In this document: positions 1 to 6,584 of the stretch, piece after piece
How the letters are laid out: each line of letters begins with the position of its first letter
How positions within the stretch are numbered: the first letter of the stretch is position 1
Origin: Pseudothermotoga sp.
GTDB taxonomy: Bacteria > Thermotogota > Thermotogae > Thermotogales > DSM-5069
Direction: 5' to 3'
DNA: 12,317 nt
Assembly: GCA_028276125.1 (NCBI GenBank)
Contig: JAPYWY010000020.1
Coordinates: 1-12,317 of the forward strand
Made by a program: the position numbers and the translations under genes
The notes under the pieces: model-generated
The model's database searches: none
The model's input: the letters and a program-made list of their open reading frames with translations, nothing else
Told to the model about the DNA's origin: nothing

Positions 1-1121
1 ACTACGAAGAGCTGAGGAAGAAGACCGAGAGCTTGGAGAAACAGAAGAATGTGATAGATTACCTTCACAGGTTCACGGAGAACATCCTTCAGAATCTCTC
101 GACGGGTATCGCGGTCGTCGACAGAAACGGGCGCATCCTTCAGTGCAACAGGATGTTCTCGAACATCGTCGGATTGCCTCAAGAGAGGATCGCTGGCGAA
201 CACTATTTCGAACTTGGAGCGGTGTTCCAAGATATCTTCGAGGTTGCCATGACGGTTCAAGAGAAACGCGAAACCTTCGAGCTGTCCGAGTACCGCATAG
301 AAGCTCCGCAGGGGGAAATCTTTCTGAACGTCAAGTACTCTCCGCTCTGGGATCCGATGAACGAATCCATCACCGGTGTGATCGTCACGCTCGAAGACGT
401 TACACACAAGGTCAGGATGGAGCAGGAGCAGAAGGAAAGAGAGAAACTCATGTTGCTGGGGGAAGTTGCGGCGCGTGTGGCACACGAACTCAGGAACCCC
501 ATCACGGTGATCGGTGGGTTCATCAACCGAGCGAAGAAGAATCTCTCGAATCCTCAAACGGTCGAGAAGTACCTGGACGTCATATCCAAAGAGGTTGAGA
601 ACCTCGAGAGGATCGTCACGGAAATTCTGGAGTTCAGTAAACCGAAGTCCATTTTGGAATTCACCGAGTTCGACATGAACGAGTTGATAGAAGAGGTCGT
701 TTACATCATGCAAGAGAAGGCGAAGAAAGCGAATGTTATAATAGAGACAAAGCTTTCCAACACGGCGAAGGTCGTTGCAGATAGGACGAAGCTGAAGAGA
801 GTTCTCATAAACCTCGTTCAGAACGCTATAGAGGCTTCGCCTCCCAACGGTAGGATCTTGATCAGATCTTTCCAAGAGGCCGACAAGGTGGTCGTATCGG
901 TTTTCAACACGGGCGAGCCTCTTTCCGATAAAGAGTTGAAGAAGATCTTCACTCCGTTCTACACGACCAAGACGCAGGGTACGGGTTTGGGACTACCCAT
1001 ATGCAAGAAGATCGTTGAGGACGAACACGGTGGTAGAATCTGGGCCGAGCCGAAGAGCAACGGCATGGAATTTTCTTTCGAAATTCCCATGAAGGGAGGA
1101 AAAAAGAATGTCCAAGGCTAA
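1..1121 (+). CDS. PAS-domain sensor histidine kinase, ThkA-like (5' partial)
   Basis: Autophosphorylating sensor kinase that should pass phosphate to the receiver encoded next. The frame is open to the window edge (YEELRKKTESLEKQKN, a likely coiled coil), so the true start lies upstream and the TTG at 33 is probably internal. Numbering from that codon: a PAS domain at about 16-125; a HisKA dimerisation helix with the H-box HELRNP and phospho-acceptor His151; and an HATPase domain at about 245-357 with N-box NLVQNAIEA (Asn264) and G2 box GTGLGLPI (316-323). The G1 box is degenerate, NTGEP (292-296) instead of DxGxG. No membrane segment is visible in this part, so whether the protein is cytosolic depends on the missing N-terminus. 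It closely resembles T. maritima ThkA (TM1359), whose complex with the single-receiver protein TrrA has been solved. The last 14 nt overlap the receiver gene. The sensed signal is unknown. Confidence 0.93.
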   Translation, partial: YEELRKKTESLEKQKNVIDYLHRFTENILQNLSTGIAVVDRNGRILQCNRMFSNIVGLPQERIAGEHYFELGAVFQDIFEVAMTVQEKRETFELSEYRIEAPQGEIFLNVKYSPLWDPMNESITGVIVTLEDVTHKVRMEQEQKEREKLMLLGEVAARVAHELRNPITVIGGFINRAKKNLSNPQTVEKYLDVISKEVENLERIVTEILEFSKPKSILEFTEFDMNELIEEVVYIMQEKAKKANVIIETKLSNTAKVVADRTKLKRVLINLVQNAIEASPPNGRILIRSFQEADKVVVSVFNTGEPLSDKELKKIFTPFYTTKTQGTGLGLPICKKIVEDEHGGRIWAEPKSNGMEFSFEIPMKGGKKNVQG

Positions 1122-1467
1122 GATACTCGTGGTGGACGACGAGGAAAACATAAGGTTTCTGCTGAGTGAAGAACTCGCAGATGAAGGATACGATGTAAAA
1201 ACCGCGATGAACGCGGAGGAATGCCTTCAGAAGTGCGAGAAAGAGCCGTTCGATCTGGTGGTGTTGGACATCGAGATGCCTGGGAAGAACGGCATAGAGC
1301 TGGCCGGTGAGTTGAGAAAGCAAAAACCTGGGTTGAAGATAATTCTGCTGACGGCTTATTCGCACTACAAATACGATCTCTCCTCGTGGGCGGCCGATGC
1401 CTACGTTGTCAAGTCGGCCGATCTGACGGAACTGAAGCGGACGATCGAAGAGCTCTTGAAGTTGTGA
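1108..1467 (+). CDS. Receiver-only response regulator, TrrA-like
   Basis: A single CheY-like receiver domain of 119 residues with no DNA-binding or enzymatic output domain. The acidic pocket is Asp10/Asp11, the phosphorylation site is Asp54 in VVLDIEMPG, the switch Thr is Thr82 (LLTAYS) and the conserved Lys is Lys102. That Lys is followed by Ser (VVKSAD) instead of the usual Pro. The segment LLTAYSHYKYDLSSWAAD strongly recalls T. maritima TrrA (TM1360), the partner of ThkA. The ATG at 1108 lies inside the kinase gene and is preceded by a strong GGAGG in the kinase's last codons, so translation is probably coupled. With no output domain it must act by protein-protein contact or in a phosphorelay; the partner is unknown. 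CheY itself is less likely because the cognate kinase is PAS-type and not CheA. Confidence 0.95.
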   Translation: MSKAKILVVDDEENIRFLLSEELADEGYDVKTAMNAEECLQKCEKEPFDLVVLDIEMPGKNGIELAGELRKQKPGLKIILLTAYSHYKYDLSSWAADAYVVKSADLTELKRTIEELLKL

Positions 1468-1473
1468 GGAGGT
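1467..1473 (+). promoter_or_regulatory. Ribosome binding site that fixes the ileS start at TTG 1481
   Basis: AGGAGGT here is a near-perfect Shine-Dalgarno sequence. It overlaps the in-frame GTG at 1472, which therefore cannot be its start, and lies 8 nt before TTG 1481. It begins on the last base of the receiver stop codon. Confidence 0.8.
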
Positions 1474-1480
1474 GTCGATT

Positions 1481-4216
1481 TTGGATTACGGAAAGACTCT
1501 GAATCTACCGAACACCGCGTTTCCGATGCGAGCGAACTTGGTGGAGAAAGAACCGCAGATCCTCGAACGTTGGAAGAGGATCGACATTCACAGATACATC
1601 CTCAGAACGCGGGAGAATCGTCCCACGTTCGTTTTGCACGATGGGCCTCCGTACGCGAACGGTGCGATACACATCGGCACAGCGATGAACAAGATCCTGA
1701 AGGACATGGTGATCAGGTACAAAACTCTGAGGGGATTTCGAACCCCTTACGTGCCGGGCTGGGACACGCACGGCTTGCCCATCGAGCATCGCGTCACGAG
1801 CATGCTCAAGGAAAAGGTCGAGAAGATGACACCGCAAGAGATCAGGCGGGAGTGTGAGAAGTTCGCCAGAGAGCAAATAGAGATTCAGAAACGTCAGTTC
1901 CAAAGACTCGGTGTGATCGGCGATTGGGAGAACTACTACGCCACGCTCGATCCCGAATACGAATACAGGGTCTACACCGTGCTTCAGAAGTTTGTAGAAG
2001 ATGGTTACGTTTACAGAGAGAAAAAACCCGTCCTTTGGTGTTTCACGTGTGGTACCGCACTTGCCCAGGCGGAGATAGAATACCACGATCATGTTTCTCC
2101 GTCCATCTACGTCAAGTTCAAGATGAAGGACAGCAACGAGTACATCGTCATTTGGACGACCACACCGTGGACCTTGCCAGCCAACACAGCTATTGCGGTG
2201 CATCCTGAGGAGACCTACGTGAGGTTGAAGGTCGATTCAGAAGTTTGGATCGTCGCCGAAAGGTTGCTCGAGCAGTTCGCAAGTGAGATCGGTCTAAAGC
2301 ACTATTCGGTCCTTGAAAAGTTCAGTGGTCGTTCGTTGGAAGGTAGAACCGCGATCAGTCCGTTGTCCCAGAGGGATTCAAGAATAATACTTGCCGATTT
2401 CGTCGACATGGAAACTGGCACAGGTTGTGTTCATGTGGCTCCCGGTCACGGTGAGGAGGACTACGAGTACGGATACAAGATATACAAGCTCGACGTGCTT
2501 TCGCCCGTCGACGAAAAGGGCCGTTTCACGAATGAAGCCGGTAAGTACAGAGGCTTGAACGTGTTCGACGCGAACAAGCTGATTATGGAAGATCTGAAAA
2601 ACTTGGGTGTGCTCCTGCACGCTTCGACGATAACGCATTCTTATCCTCACTGCTGGAGATGCAAGAATCCCGTCATATTCAGGGCGACCGAGCAGTGGTT
2701 CATCTCCATCGACAAGAACGATCTGAGAAAGAAGCTTTTGGAACAGATCAACATGGTCGAATGGATCCCCGATTGGGGTAAGAACAGGATAGCGGCGATG
2801 ATCGAAGAAAGACCTGATTGGTGCATCTCCAGACAGAGAGTGTGGGGCATTCCGATCCCCGCGTTCAGGTGCAAATCTTGTGGTCACGTGAACCTGGACG
2901 GAGGACTCATCGAACACTTCGCAGGCATCGTTAGGCAGAAGGGTACCAACGCTTGGTTTGAATTGGGTGAAAAGGAACTTTTGCCGGATGGCTACGCTTG
3001 CAAGAACTGTGGTTCGAGGGATCTGGAGAAAACCTACGATACTCTGGACGTGTGGATAGACTCCGGAGCGTCGTTCGAAGCCGTGCTCAACGCGAGGCCT
3101 GAACTCACCTTCCCTGCGGACATGTATCTGGAAGGGAGCGATCAGCACAGAGGTTGGTTCAACTCATCGCTGGTGCTGTCCGTTGTCAAGCATGGCCGGC
3201 CACCGTACAGGACGGTTTTGACCCACGGGTTCATCAAGGATGAGGAAGGAAAGAAGATGAGCAAGTCTTTGGGAAACGTGGTCGATCCGTTGGAGGTTTG
3301 TTCGAAGTACGGTGCGGACGTCTTGAGGCTCTGGCTCGCGAGCAGCGATTATTTCAACGATATACGCATAAGCTACAACATACTCATGCAGCAAGTGGAG
3401 GTTTACAAGAAGATTCGGAACACGATCAGATACCTTTTGGGAAACCTTTACGATTTCACTCCGAAGGACATTGTCCCTTACGAGAAACTCTTGCCCGTCG
3501 ACAAGTGGGCACTGGGAAGACTGCAGCAGACAATCAAGGCTATCACGGAAGGCTACGAGAGCTACGAGATATCGAAAGTCTACAACACTCTGGTGAAATA
3601 TTGTTCCGTTGAACTGAGCGCGGTGTATTTGGACATCGTGAAGGATAGGCTGTACGTCGAGGGAAAGAACTCTCTGAAGAGAAGGTCTGCTCAGACGGTG
3701 ATCAGAGAGATTCTCAGATCTCTCTTGATAATGCTCTCACCCATCCTCACCTTCACGTGCGAAGAGGCTTACTCTCATCTGTGCGCGGAAGACAGAAGGT
3801 TCGAAACGATCCATGCTGAAAGCTGGCCCGAGTACAGGAAGGATTGGGTCGACGAAAAACTCATGGAGGACTTCGAAAGACTGTTCGAGGTCAGGGATGT
3901 GGCGCTGAAGTCTCTCGAGGACGCAAGGCAAGCCAACTTGATAGGCCATTCCTTGGACGCAAAGCTCACACTGAAAATCAATGATGAGAAACTCTTTTCA
4001 TTACTGCAGGAATACAGAGATGTGCTCGAAGAGATCTTCATAGTGTCTCAGGTTGAGCTGGAAAAGGGAGAGGAGAGGATACAAGTTTTGGTGAGCAAAG
4101 CTGAAGGGCAGAAGTGTGATAGATGCTGGAAGTACCATCCGTTGACCAATTCCGACGGTCGTTTCCCAAACATCTGTCCGAGGTGCGTTTCGGTGCTCGA
4201 GGGTGAAAGAGAATGA
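1481..4216 (+). CDS. ileS: Isoleucyl-tRNA synthetase (class I, bacterial type)
   Basis: Charges tRNA-Ile with isoleucine and hydrolyses mischarged Val-tRNA; cytosolic and essential. From TTG 1481 it is 911 residues and begins MDYGKTLNLP, as expected for bacterial IleS; the GTG at 1472 would overlap its own ribosome binding site. Rossmann core with PPYANGAIHIGT (signature 64-67, HIGT in place of HIGH), GWDTHGLPIEH, the CP1 editing domain with WTTTPWTLPAN and GTGCVHVAPGHGEEDY, LEGSDQHRGWFNSSL, and KMSKS at 592-596. The C-terminal zinc finger uses Cys879, Cys882, Cys899 and Cys902. Further CxxC pairs occur at 187/190, 391/394, 464/467 and 507/510; the last two frame an insert before DTLDVWIDSG. 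The stop overlaps the pilT start (ATGA). There is no T-box: only 13 nt separate it from the receiver gene. Confidence 0.98.
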   Translation: MDYGKTLNLPNTAFPMRANLVEKEPQILERWKRIDIHRYILRTRENRPTFVLHDGPPYANGAIHIGTAMNKILKDMVIRYKTLRGFRTPYVPGWDTHGLPIEHRVTSMLKEKVEKMTPQEIRRECEKFAREQIEIQKRQFQRLGVIGDWENYYATLDPEYEYRVYTVLQKFVEDGYVYREKKPVLWCFTCGTALAQAEIEYHDHVSPSIYVKFKMKDSNEYIVIWTTTPWTLPANTAIAVHPEETYVRLKVDSEVWIVAERLLEQFASEIGLKHYSVLEKFSGRSLEGRTAISPLSQRDSRIILADFVDMETGTGCVHVAPGHGEEDYEYGYKIYKLDVLSPVDEKGRFTNEAGKYRGLNVFDANKLIMEDLKNLGVLLHASTITHSYPHCWRCKNPVIFRATEQWFISIDKNDLRKKLLEQINMVEWIPDWGKNRIAAMIEERPDWCISRQRVWGIPIPAFRCKSCGHVNLDGGLIEHFAGIVRQKGTNAWFELGEKELLPDGYACKNCGSRDLEKTYDTLDVWIDSGASFEAVLNARPELTFPADMYLEGSDQHRGWFNSSLVLSVVKHGRPPYRTVLTHGFIKDEEGKKMSKSLGNVVDPLEVCSKYGADVLRLWLASSDYFNDIRISYNILMQQVEVYKKIRNTIRYLLGNLYDFTPKDIVPYEKLLPVDKWALGRLQQTIKAITEGYESYEISKVYNTLVKYCSVELSAVYLDIVKDRLYVEGKNSLKRRSAQTVIREILRSLLIMLSPILTFTCEEAYSHLCAEDRRFETIHAESWPEYRKDWVDEKLMEDFERLFEVRDVALKSLEDARQANLIGHSLDAKLTLKINDEKLFSLLQEYRDVLEEIFIVSQVELEKGEERIQVLVSKAEGQKCDRCWKYHPLTNSDGRFPNICPRCVSVLEGERE

Positions 4217-5271
4217 TAGACATTCATGCCTTGGTGTCCGAAGCCTTCACGAAGGGGGCTTCGGACGTTCATTTGTCGGTTGGGGTTCCACCGATCTACA
4301 GGATCGATGGGATACTCGTGGTTCAAAAACAGTATCCTCCTGTCAGCGCCAAGGATCTGCTCGATGCTGTTCAGAAGATTTTCGAGCAGTTGAACATCAC
4401 AAGAAGCGAAGACAAGAAAGAAGTGGATTTCGCCTTTTCCGTGGGAGACAAAATAAGGGTCAGAGGCAATCTTTACCACGAGAGGAGAAACCCTGCCCTC
4501 GCACTGAGGTTGATCACCAGCAGGATAAGGACCTTCAGCGAGCTGGGTTTGCCTGAGATACTCAAAGACTTCGCCAACAGAGACTCGGGATTGATCCTCG
4601 TCGCTGGGCCCACCGGCAGCGGTAAATCCACGACGTTGGCTGCGATGATAGATTACATCAACGAGAACTTCCCTTACCACATCATCACCATCGAAGATCC
4701 CATCGAGTACGTTTTCACCAACAAGAGATCGATCGTCCACCAAAGAGAGCTCGGTCAAGACACGGACAGTTTCTACGACGGACTCAAGTACGCCTTGAGG
4801 CAAGATCCAGACGTCATACTCGTCGGTGAAATGAGAGATTTAGAGACCATGGCTCTGGCGCTCACCGCTGCAGAGACAGGACATCTGGTTTTGAGCACGA
4901 TACACACCAACAGTGCGGCGAGTGCGCCGGAAAGGATCATAGACGTGTTTCCAGCGCATCAGCAGAAACAAATAGCGCTTCAAGTGGCGAACACGCTCAT
5001 CGCGATTGTCTACCAAAGGTTGCTGAGGCACGCTTCGGGTAAAGGTGTCGTGCCAGTGCTGGAAATACTTGTTGGAACGACGGCGGTGAAGAACTTGATC
5101 AGGGAGAACAAGTTGCACCAAATAGAGTCGATCATGCAGGCGAGCGCCAAGCAGGGTATGATTCTCTTCGACGATGCCTTGTTGAAGGCTTACTTCTCAG
5201 GTCTGATAGACAAAAACCAGCTTTACGAGTACTGTCGCAATCCAGATGAAATGAGGAGAAAGATAGGATGA
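4213..5271 (+). CDS. pilT: PilT-family twitching/retraction ATPase
   Basis: Hexameric secretion-type ATPase of the PilT group, which drives type IV pilus retraction at the inner membrane. The 352 residues match the family. The N-terminal PAS-like domain carries GASDVHLSVG and YRIDGIL. Walker A is GPTGSGKST at 132-140 with Lys138. The Asp box lies near TIEDPIEYVF, Walker B is VILVGEMRD with Glu206, and the His box is STIHTNSA with His231. The C-terminal TTAVKNLIRENKLHQI corresponds to the AIRNLIRE motif that marks PilT off from PilB assembly ATPases, and the large N1 domain of PilB is absent. A GAGGGTGA ribosome site precedes ATG 4213. Both ends overlap neighbours by 4 nt (ileS before, prfA after), so expression is coupled to translation genes. 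No pilin or other pilus gene is present in the window, so its pilus function is inferred from family only. Confidence 0.95.
   Translation: MIDIHALVSEAFTKGASDVHLSVGVPPIYRIDGILVVQKQYPPVSAKDLLDAVQKIFEQLNITRSEDKKEVDFAFSVGDKIRVRGNLYHERRNPALALRLITSRIRTFSELGLPEILKDFANRDSGLILVAGPTGSGKSTTLAAMIDYINENFPYHIITIEDPIEYVFTNKRSIVHQRELGQDTDSFYDGLKYALRQDPDVILVGEMRDLETMALALTAAETGHLVLSTIHTNSAASAPERIIDVFPAHQQKQIALQVANTLIAIVYQRLLRHASGKGVVPVLEILVGTTAVKNLIRENKLHQIESIMQASAKQGMILFDDALLKAYFSGLIDKNQLYEYCRNPDEMRRKIG
4236..4266 (+). repeat. 10-bp perfect inverted repeat (potential mRNA hairpin) at the start of pilT
   Basis: GTCCGAAGCC at 4236-4245 pairs perfectly with GGCTTCGGAC at 4257-4266 around an 11-nt loop. It starts 23 nt after the pilT ATG and encodes VSEAFTKGASD, which includes the conserved GASD of the family. 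No T-tract follows on either strand, so it is not a canonical terminator. It could slow translation or pause transcription between ileS and pilT, or simply be a by-product of codon choice. Confidence 0.6.
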
Positions 5272-6320
5272 AAGAGTTGGTCAGATCTCTCGTTGAGAAG
5301 GCGAAGGAAAGACTTCACAAACTGCAGATCGATCTCGCGAGAGCCAACATCGACGTTGAAGAGATGAAGAGATTGTCGATGGAGTATTCAAAACTTGAAG
5401 AGATCGTTCAGTTGCACGAGGAGCTTGAAGAACTCGAAAAGGACGTCGAGTTCTGGCAACAGATCGTTCTGGAGGATCCTTCGGCAGAGAAAGAACTCGT
5501 TAAGACGAAACAGGAACAAGAAGAGAAACTATCCCAGTTGATCTCGCTGTTACTTCCGAGCAAGGACTACGACAGCATCATCATGGAAATAAGGGCTGGC
5601 ACAGGAGGAGAAGAGGCTGCACTGTTCGCCGCGGATCTGTACAGGATGTACACGCGTTATGCGGAACGCAAAGGTTGGCAAGTGGAACTTGCGGATTTCC
5701 ACGACACGGGCCTTGGTGGGTTCAAAGAAGTGGTGGTGTTCATCAGGGGTAAATCTGTTTACAAGCATCTGAAATGGGAAAGCGGCGTGCACAGGGTTCA
5801 GAGAATCCCAGTCACTGAATCTTCCGGCAGAATACACACTTCCACCGCCACCGTGGCGATACTGCCCGAGGTCACGCCCGTGGAAGTCCAGATAGACCCG
5901 AAGGAGCTACAGATCGACACCTTCAAAGCTTCAGGCCACGGAGGTCAGTACGTGAACAAGACCGAGTCTGCCGTGAGGGTGACGCACCTACCAACGGGTA
6001 TCACCGTGAGCTGTCAGAGTGAAAGATCGCAACATCAAAACAGAGAGAAGGCCCTCGCCATACTCAGGTCCAAACTCTTTCAGCTGAAACAAGAGGAACT
6101 CATGCAGGAGATCTCACAACAGAGGAAGAGCCAAATAAAGACGGCTGAGAGGAGCGAAAAGATTCGGACCTACAACTTTCCACAGAACCGCGTGACCGAC
6201 CACAGGATCGATTACACCAGTTACAGACTCAAGGAGATCTTAGACGGTGATCTGGACGAGTTGGTTTCGAAACTTTTGGAGTTCGAGCTCACCGAGACCG
6301 CAAAGCGCATCCTAAGTTGA
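5268..6320 (+). CDS. prfA: Peptide chain release factor 1 (RF1)
   Basis: Class I release factor that recognises UAA and UAG and triggers peptidyl-tRNA hydrolysis on the ribosome. The 350 residues begin with the helical, charged N-terminal domain (about 1-100). The codon-recognition tripeptide is PVT at 181-183 (RF1 type PxT; RF2 would have SPF) within VQRIPVTESSGRIHTS, and the catalytic GGQ is at 225-227 in SGHGGQYVNKTESAVR, followed by SCQSERSQHQNREKA. The C-terminal TYNFPQNRVTDHRI is typical. ATG 5268 overlaps the pilT stop (ATGA) and has AGGAG 9 nt upstream. It is the last gene of the plus-strand operon. Its stop lies inside the convergent rod-binding gene, with a 9-nt overlap and no visible intrinsic terminator at the junction. 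No prmC methyltransferase gene follows, unlike the common prfA-prmC pairing. Confidence 0.98.
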   Translation: MKELVRSLVEKAKERLHKLQIDLARANIDVEEMKRLSMEYSKLEEIVQLHEELEELEKDVEFWQQIVLEDPSAEKELVKTKQEQEEKLSQLISLLLPSKDYDSIIMEIRAGTGGEEAALFAADLYRMYTRYAERKGWQVELADFHDTGLGGFKEVVVFIRGKSVYKHLKWESGVHRVQRIPVTESSGRIHTSTATVAILPEVTPVEVQIDPKELQIDTFKASGHGGQYVNKTESAVRVTHLPTGITVSCQSERSQHQNREKALAILRSKLFQLKQEELMQEISQQRKSQIKTAERSEKIRTYNFPQNRVTDHRIDYTSYRLKEILDGDLDELVSKLLEFELTETAKRILS

Positions 6321-6584
6321 AGTTTTACCGTAAGCCTTCTTTGCCAAAGCTTCGTAGATCATGTTCGTCAGGGAAGAGAGTTCGTGTCTTGCCGCCTGCC
6401 TGGAATATTCGTACAGGGTCATGTTCATGAACCAGTTCTCCGCGAGCGTTCTTCTGAACAGATTCGATTTCGGTATGGACTCGTACATCTTCTTGAGGAC
6501 ATCGTAAAAGATCGTTGCGGTGAAATCGGCACATGCGTTCCAGAGTTTGTCGGAACTTTTGATCGAGGAGACTGCGTGTATCAT
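6312..6584 (-). CDS. Stand-alone flagellar rod-binding protein (FlgJ N-terminal domain type)
   Basis: A 90-residue protein resembling the rod-binding domain of FlgJ, which caps the growing flagellar rod in the periplasm. The segment ADFTATIFYDVLKKMYESIP, then LFRRTLAENWFMNMTLYEYSRQAA, follows the family pattern (aromatic Phe near the start, LLKxMxxxxP, then an xAExxFxxMxxxExxxxxA stretch). The C-terminal muramidase domain found in enteric FlgJ is absent, as in many non-proteobacterial flagellar systems. No signal peptide is seen, in keeping with export through the flagellar apparatus. ATG 6584 follows the flgI stop directly (ATG TGA ATG), so it is probably translated by termination-reinitiation; only a weak GGTGGTG precedes it. 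Position after flgA-flgH-flgI supports the call. The identification rests on pattern and context. Confidence 0.8.
   Translation of the reverse strand: MIHAVSSIKSSDKLWNACADFTATIFYDVLKKMYESIPKSNLFRRTLAENWFMNMTLYEYSRQAARHELSSLTNMIYEALAKKAYGKTST

Noticed and set aside
1472..1480. GTG 1472 as the ileS start
   Set aside because: It overlaps the Shine-Dalgarno sequence itself; TTG 1481 has ideal spacing and yields the usual MDYGKTLNLP start.
1468..1480. T-box or other tRNA-sensing leader before ileS
   Set aside because: Only 13 nt separate the receiver stop from the ileS start, far too short for such a leader.
1732..1749. AGGGG...CCCCT stem with TTCGAA in the loop, reminiscent of a tRNA T-arm
   Set aside because: It lies within conserved IleS coding sequence (LRGFRTPYVPGWD), and no acceptor or anticodon stem can be drawn around it.
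2378..3148. A 256-codon open frame on the minus strand inside ileS
   Set aside because: It is antisense to highly conserved IleS codons, has no recognisable domain and no convincing ribosome site. Long antisense frames are common in G+C-balanced coding DNA like this.
4048..4803. A 251-codon minus-strand frame across the ileS/pilT junction
   Set aside because: Both plus-strand genes are certain and tightly coupled here. The antisense product shows no family motif.
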